Of a stretch of DNA of 64,000 bases, positions 46,484-55,189 are shown one piece after another; within the stretch, counting starts at the first letter, position 1; every line of letters begins with the position of its first letter. The stretch lies in NCBI GenBank assembly GCA_013036995.1, contig JAAOXG010000016.1:1-64000 (forward strand), in the 5' to 3' direction. The notes under the pieces were generated by a model. The model was not told the origin of the DNA and did not search any database. It was given only the letters and a program-made list of their open reading frames with translations. Origin of the DNA: Lacrimispora defluvii. Its GTDB lineage: Bacteria > Bacillota > Clostridia > Lachnospirales > Lachnospiraceae. The position numbers and the translations under genes were made by a program.

Positions 46484-47464
46484 TTGAAAGAAAAAATGAT
46501 TGGTTTTATCACGGCAGTTCACAGGGAACGTTATGAGGTGAGAGTAAATGGAGAAGATCTGTATGCCAGGCTAAAGGCGGGAATATATTTTACGGATCAT
46601 TGCGAGGAAGGATTCCCCACGGTTGGTGACAATGTGGAGTTAGAGTATAATCCTCTGGGCGACAGTCTGATTATTAAGACACTGGAACGAAAAACTGCAT
46701 TTTCCAGGAAAGATCCTGATGTGGGGATGGGAGAGCAGATCGTAGCAGCTAATTTTGATTATGTTTTTATTTTAATGTCTTTGAATTATGATTTTAATTT
46801 AAAAAGGCTGGAGCGTTATCTGACCGCCTCGTGGCAAAGCGGAGGGCAGCCTGTTATTGTCCTTACAAAAGCAGATATTGCAGAAAATACCCGGGAAAAA
46901 CTGGAACTGGTAAATCAGATTGCATTGGGGGTTGATGTCTGCGTGGTAAGTGCTGTAACAGGGGAAGGCATGGAACAGTTGAAAAATTATCTGGTGCCTG
47001 AAAAGACTACTGTATTCCTGGGCTCATCAGGGGTGGGGAAATCCACGTTTACCAACTATCTTCTGGGAAAAGAGATTATGAAAACAGGAGAAATCAGAGA
47101 GGATGATTCAAAAGGGCATCATACTACCACTCACCGCCAGATGTTTGTAATGGATAATGGAGCAAGGATTATTGATACGCCAGGGATGCGGGAACTGGGA
47201 ATGTGGATTGTGGATGACGGTATGGATTTCAGCTTTACTGATATCAATGATTTAATAATGCAGTGCAGATTCAGTAACTGTACCCATAAGGGGGAACCTG
47301 GCTGTGCAGTTGCCCGGGCACTTAATGAGGGGACTTTGACAGAAAAAAGGTGGAAAAATTACTGGAAAATCCAGAAGGAATCCAAGTTTCAGGCGGCTAA
47401 GGAAAGCCGGAAGCAGGCTGTTGTAAAAAAGAAGAGTAATAAAAAAAGCAGGGGAGAATGGTAA
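46484..47464 (+). CDS. rsgA: Ribosome small subunit-dependent GTPase A (RsgA-type)
   Basis: 326 residues. RsgA is a circularly permuted GTPase acting late in 30S maturation. The order OB-fold (1-70), G4 TKAD (128-131), G1 GSSGVGKST (180-188), G3 DTPG (231-234) and the zinc motif Cys261, Cys266, His268, Cys274 is complete. The Lys-rich tail is typical. The start is uncertain: TTG 46484 has AGAGAGG at good spacing and was preferred over TTG 46439 and ATG 46496. The attenuator-like leader is unusual for a housekeeping rsgA and suggests an inducible, possibly second, copy. Confidence 0.88.
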   Translation: MKEKMIGFITAVHRERYEVRVNGEDLYARLKAGIYFTDHCEEGFPTVGDNVELEYNPLGDSLIIKTLERKTAFSRKDPDVGMGEQIVAANFDYVFILMSLNYDFNLKRLERYLTASWQSGGQPVIVLTKADIAENTREKLELVNQIALGVDVCVVSAVTGEGMEQLKNYLVPEKTTVFLGSSGVGKSTFTNYLLGKEIMKTGEIREDDSKGHHTTTHRQMFVMDNGARIIDTPGMRELGMWIVDDGMDFSFTDINDLIMQCRFSNCTHKGEPGCAVARALNEGTLTEKRWKNYWKIQKESKFQAAKESRKQAVVKKKSNKKSRGEW

Positions 47465-48454
47465 ATGAAGATTGTTAAAGCAGAAGAAGTTCATGTGGAA
47501 GAAGCATTGAAGTTAGCAATAGGTGAATATGAAAATGAGTGCAGACAGATAAAGCAATTGCCGGTAACTGACGTAACAAAACAGTTACGGGGACTGATTA
47601 CCGGTTTATTCCGTAAAAACTATGGATTAGTTGCTATGTGTGAAGGGGAGATGGCCGGGTACCTTGCATTTACAGGACCCATAGATGGGTTCTTTGGAAC
47701 ATGCAGAGGAGCCTATTCTCCACTAGGCGGAAATGCCTTTTCCGGTCATGACAGGGGCAGACTTTGCTCAAAGCTGATGGAGGCGGGAATGGAGCTATTA
47801 TTAAAAGAGGTGGGAGTTACCAGTGTTGCCCTGAGCAGGTATGCAGATGATCTTTTTGTAGACCGGTCTCTGGTTTTAAATGGTTTTGGAATCCGGTGCA
47901 GCGATGCTGTTATGGATTTGGATGAATTTGCGTTAAGGGATATTTTTCAGAATGATTTTACTTTTACAGAGCTGCTTGGAGAGGATAAGAAAAGCATTCT
48001 TGATTTAAGATATGGATTAGTAAAGCATATGTCTGATTCTCCCATTTTTTTCCCTACAGATATCCGGCAATATCGAATGCATTTTTCGAAAGAACAATCC
48101 CGTATATTTGCAGCCCTTAAAGAGGAAGCGGTAATCGGATATATGTCAATACAAGACGAAGGAGAAACATTTATCAGCGAAACGGAATCCATGAAAAATA
48201 TTTGCGGTGCATTTGTAAAAGAAGAATATCGGGGAACCCAAGTGGCAGATGATTTGCTGTCTTATGTCTGCAATGTGTGTAAAAAGGAAGGGATCCGCTA
48301 TCTGGGGGTGGATTGCGAGACATTAAATCCAAACGCACTCCGCTTCTGGGGGAAGCATTTTAAAAATTACACTTACAGCTATCATCGCAGAATCGATGAA
48401 CGGGTCATTGGTTATGAAGCTTATCTGAGAAAAGAGTGGATATCTAACCTGTAA
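47465..48454 (+). CDS. GNAT family N-acetyltransferase, two-domain
   Basis: 329 residues, with its ATG directly after the rsgA stop. The C-terminal GNAT domain has FVKEEYRGTQVADDLLSYV (acetyl-CoA loop) and YLGVDCETLNPNALRFW. The N-terminal half (about 1-150) looks like a second, weaker acetyltransferase fold (SGHDRGRLCSKLMEAG). It shares the rsgA transcript, so it may respond to the same signal. The acceptor is unknown. Confidence 0.8.
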   Translation: MKIVKAEEVHVEEALKLAIGEYENECRQIKQLPVTDVTKQLRGLITGLFRKNYGLVAMCEGEMAGYLAFTGPIDGFFGTCRGAYSPLGGNAFSGHDRGRLCSKLMEAGMELLLKEVGVTSVALSRYADDLFVDRSLVLNGFGIRCSDAVMDLDEFALRDIFQNDFTFTELLGEDKKSILDLRYGLVKHMSDSPIFFPTDIRQYRMHFSKEQSRIFAALKEEAVIGYMSIQDEGETFISETESMKNICGAFVKEEYRGTQVADDLLSYVCNVCKKEGIRYLGVDCETLNPNALRFWGKHFKNYTYSYHRRIDERVIGYEAYLRKEWISNL

Positions 48455-48499
48455 AATAGTACAATAGTGGATAAAGTAGACACAGGGGGGATCTTACAA

Positions 48500-48800
48500 A
48501 TGATTTATCTGTCACAATTTTCATTTCCCGGTATAGAAAGTGAATACAGCTTCACTATGGGAGAGAAACAGTTTATCACCGGAACGGCAGCAGGATCTGC
48601 TGAAATTCTTAGAAGATTCGGCGCGTTTTTTTCATTGCCAGTTTATTATTGCGACTCATTCTCCATTTCTTCTTTCCATGAGAGGGGCAAAGATTTACGA
48701 TATGGATGAGAATCCGGTTGATATTAAAAAATGGACGGAGCTGTCTAATGTACAGGCTTATTATCAATTTTTTAAAAAATATGAGAAAGAGTTTTTATAA
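48500..48800 (+). pseudogene. Internally deleted AAA-type ATPase remnant
   Basis: The first part starts at 48500 with MIYLSQFSFPGIES and reads about 20 residues like the N-terminus of small AAA (ABC-like) ATPases. From about 48565 the matching frame changes, and NSLSPERQQDLLKFLEDS, QFIIATHSPFLLS and GAKIYDMDENPVDIKKW follow to a normal C-terminus at 48800. Walker A and the whole centre (over 100 residues in intact relatives) are missing. The remaining D-loop/H-loop part cannot hydrolyse ATP alone. It is a deletion plus frameshift relic. Confidence 0.8.
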
Positions 48801-48821
48801 TAGAAAAAAGGAGGGATAACC

Positions 48822-49277
48822 GTGAATTTATCATATAGGAAAGCAGAAAAGGAAGATGCTGATTTATTAGTTCAGATTTATAATGAAGCGTTCTACGACG
48901 ATTATGTCAGATATGGGGAATGCCCTGCTTATGGAAGATCCAGGGAAAGAATGGAAAATTCCCTGGAAAAGTTCCCGAAAGAGATTATTTACTGTGATAA
49001 TAAGGCCGTAGGTGTCATTGCTGTAGAAGCTTTGGGAAACGGTGAATATTATCTTGGCTGTCTTTGTGTGATTCCACAATATCAGGGTAAGGGAATTGGC
49101 TCTCAGGCACTTAAATTTATGTTGGATCAATATTCGGACTGGAAGAAGATTACTTTAATCACACCGGCGGATAAAGAAGAAAATGTTAATTTCTATACAA
49201 AAAAATTTGCATTTAAAATTGACGGGACTCAGATGGATGGGAACGTCCAGCTGGCTCACTTTGTAATGGTACGGTAA
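48822..49277 (+). CDS. GNAT family N-acetyltransferase
   Basis: 151 residues, a single GNAT domain. The acetyl-CoA-binding A-motif is LCVIPQYQGKGIGSQALKFML (about 83-103), and FYTKKFAFKIDG is the C-terminal motif. AAAGGAGG precedes the start (GTG/ATG region at 48822). A YciI-like gene follows at once. Acceptor unknown. Confidence 0.85.
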   Translation: MNLSYRKAEKEDADLLVQIYNEAFYDDYVRYGECPAYGRSRERMENSLEKFPKEIIYCDNKAVGVIAVEALGNGEYYLGCLCVIPQYQGKGIGSQALKFMLDQYSDWKKITLITPADKEENVNFYTKKFAFKIDGTQMDGNVQLAHFVMVR

Positions 49278-49295
49278 ATGAAAGGAGATAGGAAC

Positions 49296-49568
49296 ATGTA
49301 TGTTTATTTCATGAAAAATCAAAAGCCTTTGAATGAAGAATTAATTAAGGAACACGTAGAGCATTTAAAAAGCCTGAAAAGCCAGGGAAAACTGGTACTA
49401 TGCGGACCGTTCAGCGATTATCCGGGTGGGATGGTTGTATACTCAGCTGATAATCTGGAAGAAGCCACAAGCATTGCAAAGGCAGATCCTTTTATTTCAT
49501 CGGGTTGTAAAACATTTGAAATCAGGACATTGGAAGTGGCCAATGAAGAAAATAATTATCTGTTGTAA
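49296..49568 (+). CDS. YciI family protein
   Basis: 90 residues with a ferredoxin-like alpha/beta fold. The conserved His and Asp of the YCII family appear in EHVEHLKSLKSQGKLV and ADPFISSGCKTFEIR. Members are small enzymes or dimerisation domains of unclear activity. The ATG at 49296 follows AAAGGAG; the ATG at 49278 is upstream of that site. A strong terminator follows. Confidence 0.8.
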   Translation: MYVYFMKNQKPLNEELIKEHVEHLKSLKSQGKLVLCGPFSDYPGGMVVYSADNLEEATSIAKADPFISSGCKTFEIRTLEVANEENNYLL

Positions 49569-49585
49569 GTGTAATTAAAGACGAT

Positions 49586-49627
49586 AATATAAGGGCAGAC
49601 AGTGTTTATACTGTCTGCCCTTATATT
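49586..49627. terminator. Bidirectional terminator
   Basis: 18-bp perfect stem (49586-49603 / 49610-49627) with a 6-base loop, lying between the converging YciI-like and sigma-factor genes. A and T at the two edges serve both strands. Confidence 0.9.
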
Positions 49628-49634
49628 GTCAGGT

Positions 49635-50522
49635 CTATATAAAATCAACAAGGAATTTTCTGCGGTTAGGGAGACGAAGTGTGCGTAAGGCCCGGGCCTC
49701 AATCTGCCTGATTCGTTCTCTTGTAACACCAATATGGTCTCCTACTTCTTCCAGTGTATGGGGCATATGACCGTTGAGACCAAATCTCATATTTACCACA
49801 ATCTGCTCTCGCGGTTTTAGAGATTGTAATTGCTTATTGATTTCTTCTTTTAACATTATATCAGATACGCTCTCTTCGGGAGATAATATGGTTTTGTCCT
49901 CAATAAAATCACCTAAAAAGCTTGCGTTATCATCTCCAATGGGGGTATCCAGCGATACGATCGATGCAGAATCCATCATAATCCGCTCTATTTTATCAAC
50001 CGAAAGTCCAGTGATATCGGATATATCCTTGGTTGTAAAGGATTCCTGTTCCTGATCCAGCCGGCGCAGAAGTTGATTGATCATGTTAACATCTTCTTTG
50101 TAATGCACCGGCAGTCGTATGGTTCTGTCCTGTTCTGCGATTCCCCGGGTGACAGCCTGACGAATCCACCATGTGGCGTAGGTGGAAAAACGGTATCCCA
50201 GTTTATAATCATAACGTTCCACAGCTTTCATAAGGCCGATATTGCCCTCCTGAATGAGGTCAAGAAGGGTTAGGGATTGAACATATGCTTCATGCTTTTT
50301 TGCAATACTGACTACAAGCCTTAGATTCGAACAGATGAGAGTTTCTTTTGCCTTTTGATCGCCCTGTGCGCAGAGCCTGGCAAGATTATATTCTTCTTCC
50401 CTGGTCAGTAAAGGCGCTTCCCCTGCCTGTAATAAATACAATTTAATGGAATCGTCTATATTTGAATCAAGTTGTTTTTCTAAAACTGCTGCATCCACAT
50501 TCTGCTGTTCTGTTTCCGACAT
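49635..50522 (-). CDS. Sigma-70 family RNA polymerase sigma factor, group-2-like
   Basis: 295 residues. Regions 1.2 to 4.2 are present: [19 protein letters not shown] (2.2), [17 protein letters not shown] (2.3-2.4), region 3 ([12 protein letters not shown]) and [28 protein letters not shown] (4.2). Regions 2.4 and 4.2 are nearly those of a primary sigma factor, but region 1.1 and the usual length (about 370) are absent, so it is an alternative group 2 type that should read ordinary promoters. GGGAGG lies 6 bases before the ATG at 50522. The frame stays open to 50699 with 59 more codons of unknown meaning. Confidence 0.88.
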   Translation of the reverse strand: MSETEQQNVDAAVLEKQLDSNIDDSIKLYLLQAGEAPLLTREEEYNLARLCAQGDQKAKETLICSNLRLVVSIAKKHEAYVQSLTLLDLIQEGNIGLMKAVERYDYKLGYRFSTYATWWIRQAVTRGIAEQDRTIRLPVHYKEDVNMINQLLRRLDQEQESFTTKDISDITGLSVDKIERIMMDSASIVSLDTPIGDDNASFLGDFIEDKTILSPEESVSDIMLKEEINKQLQSLKPREQIVVNMRFGLNGHMPHTLEEVGDHIGVTRERIRQIEARALRTLRLPNRRKFLVDFI

Positions 50523-50734
50523 CTGATCCTCCCTGTATCTATGAAATCTCCCGTAGGTATTCAATTCCCTCTGTACATCAGAATGATTGAACTTTTGGGA
50601 AGTGCCAACTGTAAAAATAAGTGTTCTGAAATCTTCCTCCGACGTTTTTACATTTCCCCCTGTTCCAATGGTAATTCCAAGTCCGGCCGCCAGCCACACT
50701 GATTTATATATGGCACCTTTTACACCTCTTTATT

Positions 50735-50788
50735 CAAATAAAACACAGAGCCTCTCATGTCTTATTGCAAATTGACAATCAAGGCTCT
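50735..50788 (-). terminator. Weak terminator after the L25 gene
   Basis: On the minus strand AGAGCCT / AGGCTCT (50782-50788 / 50747-50753) is followed by TGTGTTTT. The remaining bases to the sigma gene (50523-50734) hold only an open extension of the sigma frame and a GTG-started 22-codon frame near 50717 with a GAGGTG site, which I could not identify. Confidence 0.5.
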
Positions 50789-50818
50789 TAATAGAAGCAC
50801 CCTTATACTATGTAAACG

Positions 50819-51394
50819 TTATTGGGCTGCCTGCTCTGCATCCCTTGCAGCAGCATATTTCTTTTCAGAAATTCTAATTATAATGCTGTCTTTTTCCACC
50901 TGAAGTTCAATGCGGTCACTTAAGAATTCAGGAATATCTGCCACCGTTATGATCGTACCAATTGGCTTACCCTCTAAGTCTACAGTAACGGTATCAATCA
51001 TGTCTTCTGGTAAAGAAGCATATGGGATTTCCATCAGCATCTTATCTAAGACTCCGGTAACAAATTCGGCATTTTCTAAGATAACGTGTGCCAGGCTGTT
51101 CACCTTTGTCTTTGGATCAAGAGCCTGGAAGTTAATGTGCTCGATTTTACTATCTGTAAAGCATCTGCTGCTGTCTTTAATCTGTGTCACGATTGTCTGA
51201 TCTTCTAATTTAAGCTGAACTTTACTTCCAAGTCTCTGCTTGCGAAGAAGCTTTTCTGCAGTTTTTTCCTCCATTTGGATTGAGATGGAGTTGGGAAGAC
51301 TGCCACCAAAAATGCAGCAAGGCACAATGCCTTTTCTCCGCAATTGTTTTGCTTTTAATTGTTCATTACGTTTTTCCACTGTAATAGTATTCAT
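50819..51394 (-). CDS. ctc: Ribosomal protein L25 / general stress protein Ctc
   Basis: 191 residues, the long two-domain form. The N-terminal L25 domain binds 5S rRNA (about 1-90, with RRKGIVPCCIFGG). The TL5/Ctc-type beta domain follows (about 95-185, with LMEIPYASLPEDMIDTVTVDLEG in part). GAGGAGG lies 7 bases before the ATG. In Bacillus Ctc is induced by stress. Here the leader contains an intrinsic terminator, so expression is probably conditional. The next gene on the strand is the sigma factor. Confidence 0.88.
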   Translation of the reverse strand: MNTITVEKRNEQLKAKQLRRKGIVPCCIFGGSLPNSISIQMEEKTAEKLLRKQRLGSKVQLKLEDQTIVTQIKDSSRCFTDSKIEHINFQALDPKTKVNSLAHVILENAEFVTGVLDKMLMEIPYASLPEDMIDTVTVDLEGKPIGTIITVADIPEFLSDRIELQVEKDSIIIRISEKKYAAARDAEQAAQ

Positions 51395-51439
51395 TGTGAT
51401 CCTCCTCGTAAAATTTTTTGGATATGTTGGGCCGTTATT

Positions 51440-51496
51440 GAAAAAGAAGGGCTTTTAATGGTTTCAAAATCCTGTGAAACCAGCAAAAGCCCTTCT
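51440..51496 (-). promoter_or_regulatory. Attenuator-like terminator in the L25/ctc leader
   Basis: On the minus strand AGAAGGGCTTTT (from 51496) pairs with AAAAGCCCTTCT (to 51445), with GGTTTCA/TGAAACC inside, and the stem is followed by TTTTTC. It lies about 30 bases after the promoter and 50 before the start codon, so transcription would stop before the gene unless the hairpin is prevented. Confidence 0.75.
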
Positions 51497-51530
51497 CTAA
51501 TAGACGGTTCTTTTATATCCAATTGACATA

Positions 51531-51559
51531 AGTATACCATAGAGAACGAAAAAAAGCAA
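51531..51559 (-). promoter_or_regulatory. Promoter of the L25/ctc gene
   Basis: Minus strand: TTGCTT (51559-51554), 17-base spacer, TATACT (51536-51531). Confidence 0.6.
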
Positions 51560-51633
51560 ATCCATTAATTGTAATTTCAGCCGTTTGTGAGAAAATATTT
51601 TCTCATTATATAAAAAAAACAGTTATTTTCCCG

Positions 51634-51661
51634 TTGACACCGAAAAAAATTGTGCTAAAAT
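51634..51661 (+). promoter_or_regulatory. Promoter of the valS T-box transcript
   Basis: TTGACA (51634-51639), 16-base spacer, TAAAAT (51656-51661). It is divergent from the ctc promoter with about 75 bases between the two -35 regions. Confidence 0.65.
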
Positions 51662-51714
51662 TAGGATAACAAACACAGACAAAAGCGTTGACGAGGAGGA
51701 GTACATGCGATTCC

Positions 51715-51967
51715 GGATGAACAGAGAGAAGATGGCTGGTGAAAATCTTCGTGATGGAAGCATGGAAGTAGCCTTTGAGCTTTGGATTGAACAGATTTTA
51801 TCTCAGTAGACTCCAACGGAGATTCCCACCGTTATCAGGGGAAGCAATATCGGAAGAAGTTTTTAATCTTCCCGTATTGTATTGAGAGCAGAAAATTATT
51901 TCTGAATTTAGGTGGTACCGCGGACACGTTAATTCGCCCTAAGCATAGCTTGGGGTGAATTTTTTTG
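51715..51967 (+). ncRNA. T-box leader of valS, valine specifier GUA
   Basis: Stem I with its AGAGAGAAG segment starts near 51720, and the specifier GTA is at 51768-51770 (GGAAGTAGCC context). The T-box GGTGGTACCGCGG (51911-51923) offers TGGT to the A-CCA end of tRNA-Val. The terminator AATTCGCCCTAAGC / GCTTGGGGTGAATT (51931-51944 / 51948-51961) runs into T residues to 51967. Confidence 0.92.
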
Positions 51968-52003
51968 TCTGTTTTGTAGTAAATTTTACAGGAGGTATCC
52001 ATC

Positions 52004-54376
52004 ATGGATAAGAAGTATGATTTTCAAAAATCAGAGAAACAGTTAACAAATTTCTGGGAAGAAAACCAGATTTACAAGTATGGACAGGGAAAGGAACGGC
52101 CGGTTTATTCTATTGATACGCCGCCTCCCACTGTCAGCGGAACACTTCATATCGGTCATGTGTTTTCCTATACACAGGCTGAAATAATAGCCAGGTTTAA
52201 ACGCATGCAGGGGTATGATGTATTCTATCCCCTGGGATTTGATGACAACGGTCTTCCAACGGAGCGGCTGGTGGAACGGGATAAGAAGATCCGGGCGGGA
52301 CAGCTGCCAAGGAGCCAGTTTCGGAATATATGTGTGGAGACTATTGAAAAATATGAAACCGATTTTAGGGGGTTGTTTAAAAAACTGGGATTCAGTGTAG
52401 ACTGGGATTTAAGCTATCAGACAGTGTCCACGCTGTCTCAGAAAATTTCACAGAGATCATTTCTTAATCTGGTAAAGATGAAAAAAGCCTACAGGAAAGA
52501 GTCGCCTGTTTTGTGGTGCACCCAGTGCCAGACCTCCATTGCACAGGCAGAGCTTGAAACTCTGGAATTGGAATCCAGCTTTCACTATCTGAATTTTAAA
52601 ACTTCTCTGGGAGATATACTGATCGCAACCACCAGACCGGAACTGCTGTATGGCTGCGTATCCGTCTTTGTTCACCCTCAGGATGAAAGATATCACAAAT
52701 TCATCGGGAAAATGGCCAGAGTTCCCCTCTATGATTTTGAAATACCCATTATGGCAGATGAAATGGTTTCCATGGAAAAAGGAACGGGCGCTGTTATGTG
52801 TGCAACCTTTGGTGATTCTACAGATGTTTCCTGGTACCAGACCCATCATCTTCCTTATAAAAAAATAATTCTGCCGGACGGAACCATAAGCGGGGAAGTT
52901 CCTTATATTGGGGGAATGGAAGTTACCCTGGCCAGGCGGACCTTGGTAGATGAATTAAAAAGCAGGGATCTGCTTGTAAAGCAGGAGGCAGTTTCTCACA
53001 GCGTGGCTGTTCATGAGCGGTGCGGCCAGGCTGTGGAGATCATTCCTTCCAACCAGTGGTATATTGATGTATTGACGGAAAAGGACAGGTTTTTAAAGGC
53101 AGCGGATGAGATCAGCTGGCATCCCGCTCATATGAAAAAGCGATATCGGATATGGGTGGAGAATTTAAAATGGGACTGGTGTATTTCCAGACAGAGATAT
53201 TTCGGAGTTCCATTTCCGGTCTGGTATTGTAAGGAGTGCAAAGAACCTGTTTTTGCGGAAGAAGAGCAGCTTCCTGTAAATCCACTGGAAGAAATGCCAG
53301 GAAAGGCATGCAGCTGCGGTTGTACACAGTTTCTCCCGGAGGAAGCTGTTTTTGATACCTGGGCAACGTCTTCCGTAACCCCTTTCATTAATGCCGGATA
53401 TGGTGAGGATTATGACAGAAGTAAAGAGATTCTGCCCATGGGAATGAGAAATCAGGCTCATGAAATCATTCGTACCTGGGCGTTTTATACCATTGTAAAA
53501 AGTCTCTACCATACTGGTGAGATCCCCTGGAAGGACATTATGATCAGTGGGTTTGTACTGGCAAAACCCGGGGAGAAGATTAGTAAATCAAAAAACAATG
53601 CATCTAATTCGCCCCTGTCACTTATTGAAACCTATTCGGCGGATGCAATCCGGTATTGGGCAGCCAGCAATAAACTGGGTACAGATACATTTTTCAGTGA
53701 AGATGAAATGAAGGGTTCCAGGAGATTTTTGACGAAGCTTTATAATGCGGCGAAATTCACAATTATGCAGTTAAATGATTATGAACAAAAGGAAGAATTT
53801 GATCCTGAGACCCTGTTGCCTATTGACCGGTGGATGCTGGAACGGATAAATGAAACCACCGGTGTTGTAAAAAAACTTTTAGACGATTTTGAAATTGGTC
53901 AGGCAAGGCATGAAATTGATGATCTGTTCTGGCGGGATTTCTGTGATTACTATATCGAAATTGTAAAGGAACGTCTTTATCAGCCGGAAAAGCATGGCGT
54001 AAAAGAACGGTATTCGGGACAATATGGGTTGTATTACAGTCTGCTTGGTATATTGAAGCTGTATGCAGTGTATACCCCGTTCATAACAGAGTATATTTAT
54101 CAGGACTTTTATCGGAGTCATGAAGAAATGTTGTCCATCCACCAGACGATTTGGGAACGGAGAGAAACCAACAAGATTTATCTGGAATTTGGGGAACAGG
54201 TGAAGGAGTTGATCGGAACAGTTCGGAAGGAAAAGACGGAAAAGCAGCTGTCCATGAAAGATGAGATTCCTGAACTAATTATTACAAGTCCCAAAAGATT
54301 CCGGGAGTTTTTTAAAGCAACTAAGCTGGATATACAGGCTTGTACCGGTGCAAAGAAGGTTATTATAAGGAGCTGA
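52004..54376 (+). CDS. valS: Valyl-tRNA synthetase, short archaeal-type
   Basis: 790 residues against about 880 for the usual bacterial ValRS. HIGH is at 49-52 (PPPTVSGTLHIGH) and the KMSKS-type motif is KISKS (525-529). The editing domain (about 200-340) has TTRPELLYGCV, and a zinc-like Cys set occurs near 410-450 (CKECKEP, CSCGC). FDTWATSSVTP matches the archaeal/rickettsial ValRS pattern, and the C-terminal coiled coil of bacterial ValRS is not obvious. The valine T-box upstream confirms the amino acid. AGGAGG precedes the ATG. It is probably a laterally acquired or second ValRS. Confidence 0.9.
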   Translation: MDKKYDFQKSEKQLTNFWEENQIYKYGQGKERPVYSIDTPPPTVSGTLHIGHVFSYTQAEIIARFKRMQGYDVFYPLGFDDNGLPTERLVERDKKIRAGQLPRSQFRNICVETIEKYETDFRGLFKKLGFSVDWDLSYQTVSTLSQKISQRSFLNLVKMKKAYRKESPVLWCTQCQTSIAQAELETLELESSFHYLNFKTSLGDILIATTRPELLYGCVSVFVHPQDERYHKFIGKMARVPLYDFEIPIMADEMVSMEKGTGAVMCATFGDSTDVSWYQTHHLPYKKIILPDGTISGEVPYIGGMEVTLARRTLVDELKSRDLLVKQEAVSHSVAVHERCGQAVEIIPSNQWYIDVLTEKDRFLKAADEISWHPAHMKKRYRIWVENLKWDWCISRQRYFGVPFPVWYCKECKEPVFAEEEQLPVNPLEEMPGKACSCGCTQFLPEEAVFDTWATSSVTPFINAGYGEDYDRSKEILPMGMRNQAHEIIRTWAFYTIVKSLYHTGEIPWKDIMISGFVLAKPGEKISKSKNNASNSPLSLIETYSADAIRYWAASNKLGTDTFFSEDEMKGSRRFLTKLYNAAKFTIMQLNDYEQKEEFDPETLLPIDRWMLERINETTGVVKKLLDDFEIGQARHEIDDLFWRDFCDYYIEIVKERLYQPEKHGVKERYSGQYGLYYSLLGILKLYAVYTPFITEYIYQDFYRSHEEMLSIHQTIWERRETNKIYLEFGEQVKELIGTVRKEKTEKQLSMKDEIPELIITSPKRFREFFKATKLDIQACTGAKKVIIRS

Positions 54377-54467
54377 ATGATTCAGAAAAAAGATTGAGGT
54401 TGCGTGAGTCCTCCATCCGCGATACTCTTATGGCAAGGGGATTGAAACGTTGATAGGAGAGGTTAAT

Positions 54468-55115
54468 ATGGAACGGATGGAGGATTTTTTCGCAGCACGG
54501 GTTGATGAATATGAAGAGCATATGCTTTCTGGGGTGGAAGGATGTGAACAGGCTTATGCAGTGATTCCATCGCTTCTTACTGAGTCATGCAGAGATTTAC
54601 TGGATCTTGGATGTGGAACAGGTCTGGAACTAAAACAGATTTTTAAAAGGTTTCCGGATATTTCGGTCACAGGCATTGATTTAACCAGGGAAATGCTTGA
54701 TCAATTAAAACACAATTTTCCAGGCAGGAAACTGAATTTAATATGCGGAAATTATTTTGATGTTGAACTGAAAAGGAATACATTTGACTGTGCCATTTCA
54801 TTTCAGACAATGCATCATTTTGAACATGAAGCAAAGATCGGGTTATATCAGAAAATTTTTGAAGCCCTTAATGGTGACGGACGTTACATTGAATGCGACT
54901 ACATGGTAGAAGATCAGGAAGAGGAAGATCTTCATTTTGCAGAGTATAAAAGGCTCAGAGATGAGATGGGCATTCAAGAAGGGGAGTTTTACCATTATGA
55001 CACACCATGCACTGTCACAAATCAGATTACCATGTTAAAAAAAGGCGGATTTGAGAGGGTAGAAATGGTATTCCGAATTGGTAATACTACCATTCTTGCA
55101 GCATATAAAGAGTGA
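54468..55115 (+). CDS. Class I SAM-dependent methyltransferase, small-molecule type
   Basis: 215 residues. Motif I is LLDLGCGTGLELKQI (about 47-61), the acidic end of strand 2 is VTGIDLTREML and motif IV region is FDCAISFQTMHHFE. There is no RNA- or DNA-binding domain, so a small-molecule or protein acceptor is more likely. Start 54468 has AGGAGAGG upstream; an ORF start at 54450 is before that site. It may be expressed with valS, 91 bases upstream. Confidence 0.82.
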   Translation: MERMEDFFAARVDEYEEHMLSGVEGCEQAYAVIPSLLTESCRDLLDLGCGTGLELKQIFKRFPDISVTGIDLTREMLDQLKHNFPGRKLNLICGNYFDVELKRNTFDCAISFQTMHHFEHEAKIGLYQKIFEALNGDGRYIECDYMVEDQEEEDLHFAEYKRLRDEMGIQEGEFYHYDTPCTVTNQITMLKKGGFERVEMVFRIGNTTILAAYKE

Positions 55116-55128
55116 TTCCTGATAACGA

Positions 55129-55157
55129 TTGACATATATTACATTATAAGGTAATAT
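55129..55157 (+). promoter_or_regulatory. Promoter of the ABC-2/GNAT operon leader
   Basis: TTGACA (55129-55134), 17-base spacer, TAATAT (55152-55157), 32 bases before the leader ORF. Confidence 0.7.
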
Positions 55158-55189
55158 CAGATTATTATAAAGAAAAGAGAGGTAAGTGT

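Noticed and set aside
54377-54450. In-frame codons ending RESSIRDTLMARGLKR after valS
   Set aside because: It resembles a protein C-terminus but overlaps the end of valS in another frame and has no start of its own; too short to call a remnant gene.
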